Assembly: GCF_900114735.1 (NCBI RefSeq) | Contig: NZ_FOUA01000004.1 | Span: 1-64,000 of the forward strand | Length of the DNA: 64,000 bases | Direction of reading: 5' to 3' | Source of the DNA: Halopseudomonas bauzanensis | GTDB taxonomy: Bacteria; Pseudomonadota; Gammaproteobacteria; Pseudomonadales; Pseudomonadaceae | Notes under the pieces: generated by a model | The model's input: the letters and a program-made list of their open reading frames with translations, nothing else | Told to the model about the DNA's origin: nothing | Database searches by the model: none | Shown: piece after piece, positions 39,439 to 49,713 of the stretch | Layout: each line of letters starts with the position of its first letter | Numbering within the stretch: the first letter of the stretch is position 1 | Program-made: the position numbers and the translations under genes

Positions 39439-40044
39439 ATGACTGCAGACACCACAGGCAAACGCTACCGGGGATCGGCGACAGCGGAGCGGCGTGCGCT
39501 GCGCCGCCAGCAGTTGATTGATGCCGCCACCGAAGTCTATGGCGAGCATGGTTACCGTCATTCAGGCGTAAAGCAGGTGTGTGAAGCGGCTGGCCTGACC
39601 CAACGTTACTTCTATGAATCCTTCAATCACAGTGATGAGTTGCTGCTTGCCTGCTATGAACAGGCCACGCGACGTTTGCGCGAACGCAACCTCGCCGCTG
39701 CCAAGGCGGCAGGCGATGACCCAGTGGCGCGCAGCCGCGCCATGCTTGGCAGTTACTTTCAGGCGTTGAAGGATGAGCCGAATGTGGCGAGATTGCTGCT
39801 GGTGGAGATTCGCGGCATCAGCCCGGCAGTGGACCAGGCTATCGAAGATGCGCTGCGCGCCAGCACCCATGACATGACCCTGGCACTGGCAAAACCCGGT
39901 CAGCAGTTCGACCGCATGCTCCAGGCAGGTATTCTGGGTGGCGTCATCCACATCGCACTGTACTGGATGGCCAGCGGCTATGCCCAGCCGGTGGAGGTGG
40001 TGACCGAGACCACGCTGAAGATCGGCGCGTCCCTGTTGCAATAA
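39439..40044 (+). CDS. TetR-family transcriptional regulator
   Basis: A 201-residue TetR protein. The HTH is at about 22-60 (RQQLIDAATEVYGEHGYRHSGVKQVCEAAGLTQRYFYESF), followed by an all-helical ligand domain. It starts 10 bases beyond a double palindrome and is divergent from the BVMO-SDR-hydrolase operon, which it probably represses until an inducer (a ketone or fatty-acid derivative) binds. Confidence 0.9.
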   Translation: MTADTTGKRYRGSATAERRALRRQQLIDAATEVYGEHGYRHSGVKQVCEAAGLTQRYFYESFNHSDELLLACYEQATRRLRERNLAAAKAAGDDPVARSRAMLGSYFQALKDEPNVARLLLVEIRGISPAVDQAIEDALRASTHDMTLALAKPGQQFDRMLQAGILGGVIHIALYWMASGYAQPVEVVTETTLKIGASLLQ

Positions 40045-40050
40045 GCCCAG

Positions 40051-40087
40051 AAACAACTACCCCCGCCATGGGCGGGGGTAGTTGTTT
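40051..40087. terminator. Bidirectional terminator between tetR and fadA
   Basis: A 17-bp perfect stem AAACAACTACCCCCGCC (40051-40067) and GGCGGGGGTAGTTGTTT (40071-40087) with an ATG loop, between convergent genes. The long stem and flanking T/A-ends suit both directions. Confidence 0.9.
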
Positions 40088-40113
40088 GGATCAAGCTGAA
40101 ACAGCTCGAGCGA

Positions 40114-41319
<1,206 letters not shown>

Positions 41320-43467
41320 TTAACCGAAGAATTTCTTGCCGGTGGCAGCCATTTCACGCAACTTTTCAGTCGGGTGGTACATGGGGCCAAACTCGGCGTA
41401 TTTGTCAGCAATGGCCACAAACTCGGCCAGACCAATGGTGTCGATATAGCGCAGCGCGCCGCCCCGGAAGGGAGGGAAGCCAATGCCGTAGATCAGGCCC
41501 ATATCGGCGTCGGCAGCAGACTCAACAATGCCATCTTCCAGGCAGCGAACGGTTTCCAGACACAGCGGAACCATCATGATCTCGATGATTTCTTCATCGG
41601 TCAGCTCACGCTGTTCCTGCACGATAGGCTTGAGCAGCTCGTAGGCCTCGGCATCGACAACCTTCTTCGGCTTGCCCTTCTTGTCCACTTCGTAGGCATA
41701 GAAGCCCTTGCCGGTCTTCTGACCCAGGCGGTTGGATTCATACATGACGTCGACCGCGGTCTTGGTCTTGTCTGCCATACGATCCGGATAACCTTCGGCC
41801 ATCACGTCACGGCCATGGTGACCGGTGTCCATGCCAACCACGTCCATCAGATAGGCCGGGCCCATGGGCCAGCCGAATTTTTCCATGATCTTGTCGACGC
41901 GCTGGAAGTCGGCACCCATACCGATCAGACGGGCAAACCCGCCGAAATACGGGAACAGTACGCGGTTGACCAGGAAGCCCGGGCAGTCATTGACCACGAT
42001 CGGCGTCTTGCCCATTTTCTTGGCGTAGGCAACGGTGGTAGCCACGGCCTTCTCGCTGGACTTCTCGCCACGGATCACCTCAACCAGCGGCATCATGTGT
42101 ACCGGGTTGAAGAAGTGCATACCAACGAAGTTTTCCGGACGCTTCAGCGCCTGGGCCAGGTAGGTAATGGAGATGGTCGAGGTGTTGGAGGCGATGATCG
42201 CGTCTTCGCGTACGTGCTGCTCCACTTCGGCCAGAACGGCGTGCTTGACCTTGGGGTTCTCGACGACCGCTTCGACCACGATATCAACGTTGCCGAAATC
42301 GCCGTAGGACATGGTCGGGCGAATGGCATTCAATGCCGTAGCCATCTGCGCAGGCTTCATCCGGCCCTTCTCGACGCGCTTGCCGAGCAGTTTGGCGGCT
42401 TCGTCCAGACCCAGCTGGATGCCTTCCTCGCGGATATCCTTCATCAGGATCGGCGTGCCCTTGGAAGCGGACTGATAGGCGATACCGCCACCCATGATAC
42501 CCGCGCCCAACACCGCAGCCAGTTTCACGTCGCCAGCTTGCTTGTCGTACTTCTTGGCCTTGCTCTTGAGCGCCTGATCATTCAGGAACAATCCCACCAG
42601 CGAGGCAGCCACAGTGGTCTTGGCCAGCTTGGCGAAGCCAGCAGCCTCAACTTCCAGAGCCTTGTCGCGGCCATGGTTGGCGGCTTTCTGGATGGTCTTG
42701 ATCGCTTCAACCGGCGCCGGGTAGTTCGGGCCAGCCTGACCGGCAACGAAACCCTTGGTGGTTTCGAAAGCCATCATCTGCTCAATGGTGTTGAGCTTGA
42801 TCTTTTCCAGCTTGGGCTGACGCTTGGCGCGGAAATCCAGCTCACCGGCAATGGCGCGGCGCACCATGTCCAGCGCCGCATCACGCAGCTTGCCATCGGC
42901 AACCACAGCGTCCACAGCGCCCACTTTCAGCGCATTGTCGGCACGCTGTTCAGCGCCACCGGCAATCCATTCAACGGCGTTGTCCACACCAATCAGACGC
43001 GGCAGGCGGACGGTGCCACCGAAACCGGGATAGATACCCAGCTTGGTTTCCGGCAAGCCGATCTTGGTGCTCTGCGCCATGACGCGGAAGTCGCAAGCCA
43101 GGCACATTTCCAGACCACCACCCAGCGCCAGGCCATTGATGGCAGCGACTGTGGGTACGTTCAGGTCTTCGAAAGCATTGAAAATGCGGTTGGTTTCCAG
43201 GTTGGCAGTGACCAGCTCCTCTTCGGACAACTGGAAGGCCTGGACGAATTCGGTGATGTCGGCACCCACGATGAAGACATCCTTGCCACTGGTGACAATG
43301 ACGCCGGTGATGCTGCTGTTGGACTGGATGCTGTCAACGGCCGCCTTGAGCTCGGCGAGGGTGGCCTGATTGAACTTGTTGACCGACTCGCCCTGCAGAT
43401 CGAACCGCAGTTCGGCGATGCCGTCTTCAAGGATTTGAACCGTGATGGCTTTACCTTCGTAAATCAT
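41320..43467 (-). CDS. fadB: Fatty-acid oxidation complex alpha subunit
   Basis: A 715-residue multifunctional subunit. The N-terminal enoyl-CoA hydratase/isomerase (residues about 1-190, [19 protein letters not shown]) is followed by the 3-hydroxyacyl-CoA dehydrogenase NAD domain ([12 protein letters not shown] at about 318) and two C-terminal dehydrogenase domains ([15 protein letters not shown]). The ATG at 43467 has GGAG eight bases upstream; 62 further upstream codons do not look like FadB. Expression is probably PsrA-controlled; see the site at 43581. Confidence 0.97.
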   Translation of the reverse strand: MIYEGKAITVQILEDGIAELRFDLQGESVNKFNQATLAELKAAVDSIQSNSSITGVIVTSGKDVFIVGADITEFVQAFQLSEEELVTANLETNRIFNAFEDLNVPTVAAINGLALGGGLEMCLACDFRVMAQSTKIGLPETKLGIYPGFGGTVRLPRLIGVDNAVEWIAGGAEQRADNALKVGAVDAVVADGKLRDAALDMVRRAIAGELDFRAKRQPKLEKIKLNTIEQMMAFETTKGFVAGQAGPNYPAPVEAIKTIQKAANHGRDKALEVEAAGFAKLAKTTVAASLVGLFLNDQALKSKAKKYDKQAGDVKLAAVLGAGIMGGGIAYQSASKGTPILMKDIREEGIQLGLDEAAKLLGKRVEKGRMKPAQMATALNAIRPTMSYGDFGNVDIVVEAVVENPKVKHAVLAEVEQHVREDAIIASNTSTISITYLAQALKRPENFVGMHFFNPVHMMPLVEVIRGEKSSEKAVATTVAYAKKMGKTPIVVNDCPGFLVNRVLFPYFGGFARLIGMGADFQRVDKIMEKFGWPMGPAYLMDVVGMDTGHHGRDVMAEGYPDRMADKTKTAVDVMYESNRLGQKTGKGFYAYEVDKKGKPKKVVDAEAYELLKPIVQEQRELTDEEIIEIMMVPLCLETVRCLEDGIVESAADADMGLIYGIGFPPFRGGALRYIDTIGLAEFVAIADKYAEFGPMYHPTEKLREMAATGKKFFG

Positions 43468-43580
43468 CAACTGATCTCCACGCTGTGAAAGCAGATGAGA
43501 AAACACCACCCAGCCGTTCTGCCGGACGGTGTCATGATAGTTCCCGACTACACTGGAATGATGCCTGACCAGGCAAAATT

Positions 43581-43594
43581 CATACGCTCGTTTG
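43581..43594. promoter_or_regulatory. PsrA-like operator upstream of fadBA
   Basis: CATAC-GCTC-GTTTG, which on the other strand is CAAAC-GAGC-GTATG. It matches the reported PsrA consensus G/CAAAC-N2-4-GTTTG/C at all but one position. It lies 114 bases upstream of the fadB start, in a 239-base gap. In P. aeruginosa PsrA represses fadBA until long-chain fatty acid is present; transfer of that role here is inference. Confidence 0.55.
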
Positions 43595-43706
43595 ATTCGG
43601 GTACGCACACCTTCATGGAAAACCGCGCCATTGTCAATCTGCCACATTGGCATGACAGCAAAAAAACGGCGACAAGCTGCCCGGCGTCAGATATCAGCGA
43701 TGGCGC

Positions 43707-44153
43707 TCAGGCTGCCCGAGCCTCCGCTTTCAGCGGCGCCAGCGCGGCGACAAGCTGGTTCAGTACCGCCGCATCATCCGGCTCTCGCCAATAAACCACT
43801 ACTGACAGGCTTTGCCGATCAATACCACGGACCTGCGGTGGCAGTTGGTCCAGCACTTCCAGGCATCCCGGTGTTGCCGCCGAGCCGTTCAGCCATGACC
43901 AATTACCGTCGGCATCGCGGCGGCAACTGAATTCTCGGTCCAGTGGCGCGCGCTCCAGGGGCATACGGTAGGCAATGCAACCCTCCAGCTGGTTCACCCG
44001 TTGTGCCTCTCGCAGCCATTCGACGGCAAAGCCGCAGCGTCTGGCCTGCTCGCGCAATCGGTGCAGATGACGCTCACGGCCACGCGGTAGCAGCTTCGCC
44101 AGATTGGAAATCAGGATTGCCGCTACCAGGCCGACTATTACCCAGGTGATCAT
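43707..44153 (-). CDS. Small membrane-anchored protein of unknown function
   Basis: A 148-residue protein with one N-terminal TM segment (MITWVIVGLVAAILISNLAKLL) and then a basic, soluble domain with three cysteines (RRCGFAV, GCIAYR, GCLEV). No known family recognised. The N-terminal TM with following Arg-rich segment suggests the domain is cytoplasmic. It lies alone between fadB and the divergent universal stress gene. Confidence 0.8.
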   Translation of the reverse strand: MITWVIVGLVAAILISNLAKLLPRGRERHLHRLREQARRCGFAVEWLREAQRVNQLEGCIAYRMPLERAPLDREFSCRRDADGNWSWLNGSAATPGCLEVLDQLPPQVRGIDRQSLSVVVYWREPDDAAVLNQLVAALAPLKAEARAA

Positions 44154-44268
44154 CGGTTTTTTGCCCCATTCGGGTGAAGAATCAAGTATTTGATCGGCCT
44201 TCAGTCATTCACTGTAGACCTCCAGCCAAAGACTGCTAAGATCAGCGAAAAGCAAGGAGAGAACCCGC

Positions 44269-44712
44269 ATGCTCTACTCACATGTGCTGGTCGCGGTTGA
44301 CCTGATCGACGAATGTCGCGCCGTGGCGGATCACGCCCGACAACTGGCCCAGGCACTGGATGCCAAGCTGACCATTGTCCACGTCGTTGAACCCTTGGCC
44401 ATGGCCTATGGCGGCGACGTTCCCATGGATCTGTCCATGTTGCAGCAACAGCAGTTCGAGCAGGCCCGCGAACGCATGCAACTGTTTGCCGGCGATTTCG
44501 GTCTGCCCACCGAACAGCTGCAGATCGCCTTCGGCCATCCCCGTCAGGAAATCCACCGCGTGGCGACTGAATACGGTTGTGATCTGATCGTGGTCGGCAG
44601 CCATGGCCGTCACGGGCTGGCGCTGCTGCTCGGCTCCACCGCCAACGACCTGCTGCACGGCGCCCCCTGCGATGTCATCGCTGTGCGCCTGCACAAGAAA
44701 GAAGCCAGCTGA
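44269..44712 (+). CDS. Universal stress protein family
   Basis: A 147-residue UspA-fold protein. The ATP-binding motif G-2x-G-9x-G-S/T is present in GSHGRHGLALLLGSTAN, near the C-terminus. Starting MLYSHVLVAVDLIDE, it is of the single-domain type that binds ATP. Probably stress- or energy-related; no partner visible. Confidence 0.9.
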   Translation: MLYSHVLVAVDLIDECRAVADHARQLAQALDAKLTIVHVVEPLAMAYGGDVPMDLSMLQQQQFEQARERMQLFAGDFGLPTEQLQIAFGHPRQEIHRVATEYGCDLIVVGSHGRHGLALLLGSTANDLLHGAPCDVIAVRLHKKEAS

Positions 44713-44739
44713 CACCCCGCCACCTCGCACAGATAACAA

Positions 44740-44768
44740 GGGCGCCGATTCCCGTAGGAACGGCGCCC
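44740..44768. terminator. Terminator between universal stress and uup genes
   Basis: GGGCGCCG (44740-44747) and CGGCGCCC (44761-44768), with an inner TTCC/GGAA extension around a CGTA loop. It lies between convergent genes; no clear T run, so moderate confidence. Confidence 0.7.
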
Positions 44769-44772
44769 TGGC

Positions 44773-46692
44773 TTAGCCCTCCATATCCTCCAACTCAGCC
44801 CAGCGCTCCAGTGCCTGGTCCAGCTCGCCCTGTTTGCTCTCCAGAGCCGCGAGTACAGGCGCCGTCTGTTCGTGGGCCTGCAGATAGAACTCGGGATCGC
44901 TGACCTGCTGCTGCAAGGCTTCCAGTTCCGCCTCCAGCTTTTCCAGCAGCGCCGGCAAGGCATCCAGTTCCCGCTGCAACTTGTAGCTCAGCTTGGTCTT
45001 GGTTTTTGCCGCTGGCGCCTTGGCCGGTTCAGGCTCGACCGCGGACTCGGTCGGAGCTGGCGACTCGTTTACATCGTCGCCCCACTCCGCCAGCAATTCG
45101 ACCTTGCCGCCCTGGCGCAACCAGTCCGCATAACCACCTACATACTCACGAACGTTGCCGTGGCCCTCAAACACCAGGCTGCTGGTGACCACGTTATCCA
45201 GGAAGGCCCGGTCGTGGCTGACCAACAGCACGGTGCCATCGAAACCGGCCAGCACTTCTTCCAGCAAGTCGAGGGTTTCCACGTCCAGGTCGTTGGTCGG
45301 CTCGTCCAGTACCAGCACGTTGGCCGGTTTGCTGAACAACCGCGCCAGCAGCAAGCGCGCCCGCTCGCCACCGGACAGGGCCTTGACCGGCGTGCGCGTA
45401 CGCTCGGGCGAGAACAGGAAGTCGCCCAGATAGCTGATCACATGCCGGCGCTCGCCATTGATCTCGATGAAATCGCGCCCCTCTGAAAGGTTGTCGATCA
45501 CTGTCTTTTCCAGATCCAGCTGGCCACGCAACTGATCGAAGTAAGCCACTTCCAGCTTGGTACCGTGCTTGATAGTGCCGCTGGTGGGCTCGAGCTGGCC
45601 GAGCATCAACTTCAGCAAGGTACTCTTGCCGGAGCCGTTGTTGCCGATCAGACCGATACGGTCGCCACAGATGACATTGGTACTGAGGTTGCGCACCAGC
45701 GGGCGCTGACCCGGCCAGGCGAAATTGACCTGATCCAGCTCGATGACGCGCTTGCCCGAGGCATCGGCCGTTTCCATCTGGAAACTGGCTTTGCCCTGAC
45801 GCTCGATGCGCCGAGCGCGCTCATCGCGCATGGCCTTGAGCGCCCGCACGCGACCTTCGTTACGGGTCCGCCGGGCCTTGATGCCCTGGCGGATCCATAC
45901 TTCTTCCTGCGCCAGCTTCTTATCGAACAGCGCATTGGCCGTGGCTTCCGCCGCCAGCTGCTGCTCCTTGTGTTCGAGAAAGCTGCGGTAGTCGCCCTGC
46001 CAATCGATCAACTGACCGCGATCCAGCTCCAGAATGCGCGTGGCCAGCGCCTGCAGGAACTGACGGTCGTGGGTGATGAACAGCACTGCACCGCGAAATT
46101 CCAGCAGTACCTGTTCCAGCCAGGCAATGGTGTGGATATCCAGATGGTTGGTCGGCTCATCGAGCAGCAGTACATCCGGCTCACCGACCAGCGCCTGAGC
46201 CAGCAGCACCCGGCGACGCCAGCCGCCGGACAGCTCGGCCATGGTCTTTTCCGCCGGCAGGCCCAGGCGCGTCAGGGTGGTTTCAACCAGTTGATTCAGG
46301 CGCCAGCCATCCTTCGACTCGAGTTGACCCTGCACTTTCTCCAGCTGCGCCAATTCCGCCTCGCCCATCTCGCCATGTACCAGGCGGTGATACTCGGCCA
46401 GCAGCTCGCCGACGCCTTCGAGGCCAGCAGCCACAACGTCATATACCTTCATCTGCCCCGCTTCGGGCAATTCCTGAGGCAGCTGGCCGATTTTCAGCCC
46501 CGGCGCGAACCACAGCTCGCCCTCATCCGCCGGCTGTTCGCCGGTAACCAACCGGAACAGGCTGGACTTGCCAGCCCCGTTACGGCCGATCAGGCAAACC
46601 CGTTCACCACGATCGAGTTGGAAGCTGACCTTGTGGAGCAACGGATTCAGACCGTAGGCCAGGGAAACATCGGTAAAGGAAAGCAGCGCCAT
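44773..46692 (-). CDS. uup: ABC-F family ATPase, Uup-like
   Basis: A 639-residue protein of two tandem ABC domains, without TM segments. Walker A sequences are GRNGAGKSS (about 35) and GNNGSGKST; signature motifs LSGGWRRR and LSGGERAR. The C-terminal coiled-coil extension (about 540-639, KLSYKLQRELDALP) marks the Uup branch, which binds DNA/branched structures and ribosomes in E. coli. The start at 46692 has AAGGTG upstream; a six-codon longer frame is less likely. Confidence 0.92.
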   Translation of the reverse strand: MALLSFTDVSLAYGLNPLLHKVSFQLDRGERVCLIGRNGAGKSSLFRLVTGEQPADEGELWFAPGLKIGQLPQELPEAGQMKVYDVVAAGLEGVGELLAEYHRLVHGEMGEAELAQLEKVQGQLESKDGWRLNQLVETTLTRLGLPAEKTMAELSGGWRRRVLLAQALVGEPDVLLLDEPTNHLDIHTIAWLEQVLLEFRGAVLFITHDRQFLQALATRILELDRGQLIDWQGDYRSFLEHKEQQLAAEATANALFDKKLAQEEVWIRQGIKARRTRNEGRVRALKAMRDERARRIERQGKASFQMETADASGKRVIELDQVNFAWPGQRPLVRNLSTNVICGDRIGLIGNNGSGKSTLLKLMLGQLEPTSGTIKHGTKLEVAYFDQLRGQLDLEKTVIDNLSEGRDFIEINGERRHVISYLGDFLFSPERTRTPVKALSGGERARLLLARLFSKPANVLVLDEPTNDLDVETLDLLEEVLAGFDGTVLLVSHDRAFLDNVVTSSLVFEGHGNVREYVGGYADWLRQGGKVELLAEWGDDVNESPAPTESAVEPEPAKAPAAKTKTKLSYKLQRELDALPALLEKLEAELEALQQQVSDPEFYLQAHEQTAPVLAALESKQGELDQALERWAELEDMEG

Positions 46693-46865
46693 ATAACACC
46701 TTTTGAGCAATCAGGCCGGCATTCTACCTGCCGCCGACCACAGCTGCATGTTTATTGCCGCTCATGGCTTTGAAGCCTCTCGGCAAACGGCTAAGCTGGA
46801 GAGCACCAGCCCACGACGGGCACCTTCGAAAACAGAGCCTTGCGCCCACCCGGGCAGGATGGTCA

Positions 46866-48812
46866 ATGCGTCATATCGTGAAAAAACATTTTGTCAGATC
46901 CACCGGCCTGCTGTGCAGCTTGCTCATGCTGGCCGGCCTGCCGGTGCAGGCCGATCGCCTCAGCGACCAGCGGCTCCAGTACGATCAAGCCCAGAGCGCT
47001 CTGGCGCGGGGCGATCACGCGCAGTTTCAACGCCTGAAAGCAAACCTGAGCGATTACCCCCTCTATCCCTACTTGCTGCTGGAATCCCTGCGCAAGCGCC
47101 TCGACCACGCGCCGCATCAGGAGATCGAGCAGTTCCTCACCGCCCATGGCGACCTCCCTGTCGCCCGCGGCTTGAAACAGAACTGGCTCCAGCGTCTGGC
47201 CAAAGAGCAGGATTGGGAGCGGCTGCGTCGGCATGTGGATGCCGACTCGCTCACCGCCGAGCTGGAGTGCCCGCTGGTCATGCAGATGTGGCGTGAGGGC
47301 CGTACCGAGCAGGCCATGCAGCGTACCCGCGAACTCTGGACCGTGGGCCAGTCCCAGCCGAATGCCTGCGATCCGCTGTTCCAACGCTGGATGACTGCAG
47401 GTGGCCTGACCGAGGATATCGCCTGGGAGCGCATACGCGAAGCCCTGCTGTATCGCCAGGACGGCCTGGCCAAGTATCTGACGCGATATATGCCGAGCCA
47501 GACCGCACTGGCAGAACGCTTCGTCGCCACTGCCAGCGACCCCAAGCTGCTCAATCAATTCAGCCGCTACCAACCGAGCGCCAGCCAGCCGCTGGACAAG
47601 CTGACCGAGATGGTTACCGTCGCCCTGCGTCGCCTCGGCCGGGATGCCCCTGACGCAGCCCTCGCCCTGTGGCCGCACTATCAGCAGTTGCCGTTCACCG
47701 AGGAACAACGCCTGGCGCTGACCCGGGACATCGGGGTGCGGCTCGCTCGCCGGCATCAGCCGGAAGCGCTTCCCTTCATGGCCGCCAATGATCCGCAGAT
47801 GAAGGACGACACCATCACCGAATGGCGCGCCCGGCTCGCCCTGCGCACCGGCCGTTGGAACGCCGTGCAGGATCTGACGCGCAGCATGCCCGACCATCTG
47901 CAGCAGCACAGCCGCTGGCGTTACTGGCAACTGCGCAGTGCTCAATTGGCCGACTCGGATACCGGCGACCTGCTGAGCGACTATGCGCAACTGGCAGGGG
48001 AAAGGGATTTCTACGGTTTTCTGGCAGCCGAGCGTAGCCGTCAGCCCTACGCCACCAATCACCAGCCGGTGCCCATCGAGCCGCGCGCCGCCGCTCGGGT
48101 TCAGGATACTGCCGGTATTATTCGCGCCCGGGAATTCTTCGCCCGTGGCGAGTATGTGAATGCCCGCCGCGAGTGGTACCACGCCGAGCGTCTGTTCAGC
48201 CGCGAGGAACTGATCGCCCAGGCCGCGCTGGCACGTCAGATGGATTGGTACTTCCCGGCGATTCGCGGCATCAGCAAGGCGCAGCACTGGGACGATCTGG
48301 AGATCCGCTTTCCGCTGGCCTATCGCGATCCCATTATCGAACAGGCGCGGTTACGCCAGCTCAATTCGAGTTGGGTGTATGCCATTACCCGCCAGGAAAG
48401 CGGCTTCATGACCGACGCCCGCTCCCATGCCGGCGCCCTGGGACTGATGCAGCTGATGCCGGCCACTGCCCGGGAAACCGCTCAGCGTTATGGCATTCCG
48501 CTGGGTAATACCAATGATGTGCTGCTGCCCGAACGCAATATTGCCCTGGGTACCGCTTACCTGTCCCAGCTATACAATCTGTTCGAAGGCAACCGGGTGC
48601 TCGCCTCGGCCGCCTACAACGCCGGCCCCGGACGCGTACGCCAATGGACCCGCGACATGCCGGCCTTGCCTTCGGATATCTGGATCGAGACCATCCCCTT
48701 CGACGAGACCCGCAACTATGTGCAGAGCGTGTTGACCTATGGGGTGATCTACGGCGAGAAACTGGGAATAAAACAGGCGGTGATGGAGCAGCACGAACGC
48801 TACGTGGAATAG
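46866..48812 (+). CDS. slt: Soluble lytic murein transglycosylase
   Basis: A 648-residue periplasmic enzyme. The signal peptide (residues about 1-30, FVRSTGLLCSLLMLAGLPVQA) precedes a long superhelical U/L domain and the C-terminal SLT domain with QESGFMTDARSHAGALGLMQ, catalytic Glu511, and the AYNAGPGRV motif. It cleaves peptidoglycan glycan strands, forming 1,6-anhydromuramic ends. Start at 46866, since the upstream frame (37 residues) lacks signal character. Confidence 0.94.
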   Translation: MRHIVKKHFVRSTGLLCSLLMLAGLPVQADRLSDQRLQYDQAQSALARGDHAQFQRLKANLSDYPLYPYLLLESLRKRLDHAPHQEIEQFLTAHGDLPVARGLKQNWLQRLAKEQDWERLRRHVDADSLTAELECPLVMQMWREGRTEQAMQRTRELWTVGQSQPNACDPLFQRWMTAGGLTEDIAWERIREALLYRQDGLAKYLTRYMPSQTALAERFVATASDPKLLNQFSRYQPSASQPLDKLTEMVTVALRRLGRDAPDAALALWPHYQQLPFTEEQRLALTRDIGVRLARRHQPEALPFMAANDPQMKDDTITEWRARLALRTGRWNAVQDLTRSMPDHLQQHSRWRYWQLRSAQLADSDTGDLLSDYAQLAGERDFYGFLAAERSRQPYATNHQPVPIEPRAAARVQDTAGIIRAREFFARGEYVNARREWYHAERLFSREELIAQAALARQMDWYFPAIRGISKAQHWDDLEIRFPLAYRDPIIEQARLRQLNSSWVYAITRQESGFMTDARSHAGALGLMQLMPATARETAQRYGIPLGNTNDVLLPERNIALGTAYLSQLYNLFEGNRVLASAAYNAGPGRVRQWTRDMPALPSDIWIETIPFDETRNYVQSVLTYGVIYGEKLGIKQAVMEQHERYVE

Positions 48813-48833
48813 CGTAATAGATAAGTCGATAAG

Positions 48834-48865
48834 CCGGGGTGTAGCTCATCTGTGCTACACCCCGG
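48834..48865. terminator. Bidirectional terminator between slt and nfuA
   Basis: 12-bp arms CCGGGGTGTAGC (48834-48845) and GCTACACCCCGG (48854-48865), with an 8-base loop, between convergent genes. There is no T tract adjacent, so activity is unproven. Confidence 0.7.
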
Positions 48866-48878
48866 TACACGCTGCTAC

Positions 48879-49463
48879 TTAGTAGTAGGCGTTTTCCTTG
48901 ACCGAGTGGTCGGTCACATCACGTACCCCGTTGAGCTCGGGAATCCGCGCGACCAGAGTCTTCTCGACACCTTCTTTCAATGTCACGTCGACCATGCCAC
49001 ACCCTTGGCAACCACCGCCAAACTGCAGCACAGCGATACCACCCTCGACCACATCGATCAGCTTGATTTCACCGCCGTGGCTGGCCAGGCCGGGGTTGAT
49101 CTCGGTCTGCAGCAGGTAATTGATGCGGTCATTCAGCGGGCTGTCATCATTGACCATGGGCACCTTGGCGTTGGGCGCCTTGATGGTCAGCTGGCCGCCC
49201 ATGCGATCAGTGGAATAATCAACAACTGCGTCTTCCAGGAAAGGCTCGCTGGTAGCATCAACCCAGACGCGGAAAGCCTCCAGGGCGATCACGGTATCTT
49301 CGGGCTTTTCTTCACCAGGCTTGCAATAGGCAATGCAGGTCTCCGCGTAAGGCGTACCGGGCTGGGTGATGAATACCCGAATACCGATGCCATCGGTGTC
49401 CTGCTTGGATAACAACTCCGCCAGATAGCTCTGGGCAGCCTCGGTAAGGTGAATGCCTGCCAT
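48879..49463 (-). CDS. nfuA: Fe-S biogenesis protein NfuA
   Basis: A 194-residue NfuA: an N-terminal A-type-like degenerate domain (about 1-95) and a C-terminal Nfu domain with CxxC in [12 protein letters not shown], binding a 4Fe-4S cluster for transfer to client proteins. The ATG at 49463 has ACGAGG upstream; the longer frame adds 31 unrelated residues. Divergent from metH. Confidence 0.95.
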   Translation of the reverse strand: MAGIHLTEAAQSYLAELLSKQDTDGIGIRVFITQPGTPYAETCIAYCKPGEEKPEDTVIALEAFRVWVDATSEPFLEDAVVDYSTDRMGGQLTIKAPNAKVPMVNDDSPLNDRINYLLQTEINPGLASHGGEIKLIDVVEGGIAVLQFGGGCQGCGMVDVTLKEGVEKTLVARIPELNGVRDVTDHSVKENAYY

Positions 49464-49713
49464 GAAATGCCTCGTGTTCGATGACTTGATGCGACATAGT
49501 GTACGGGATACCCGGCCGCGAATAAAGTCCCACTGTTTTACTTGGTTATTATTCACAAAGCCCCCATCCAGGCAGTCGGGCGCTGCTCAGTGCCAGCCCG
49601 GATATGACCATCTGCTTGAATCAAATGAAAGATGCCCTTGAGTTCCTTTCATTCAGTGCTCCGCGACCTTCTGGTAGACTGGTTGGCTTTATCTACCCTG
49701 TTCCGGAGTCTTC

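Noticed and set aside
41374..43488. A 704-codon open frame on the plus strand across fadB
   Set aside because: It is exactly antisense to fadB, a full-length recognisable enzyme. High GC gives long antisense frames; the translation is His/Gln/Val-rich without any domain.
46863..48287. A 474-codon minus-strand frame across slt
   Set aside because: slt has signal peptide and catalytic motif on the plus strand; the minus frame is a GC shadow.
49560..49713. Cobalamin or SAM riboswitch upstream of metH
   Set aside because: The gap is only about 250 bases including the nfuA promoter, and I see no B12-box-like or SAM-type conserved core. Only a small inverted repeat (49625-49652) is present.
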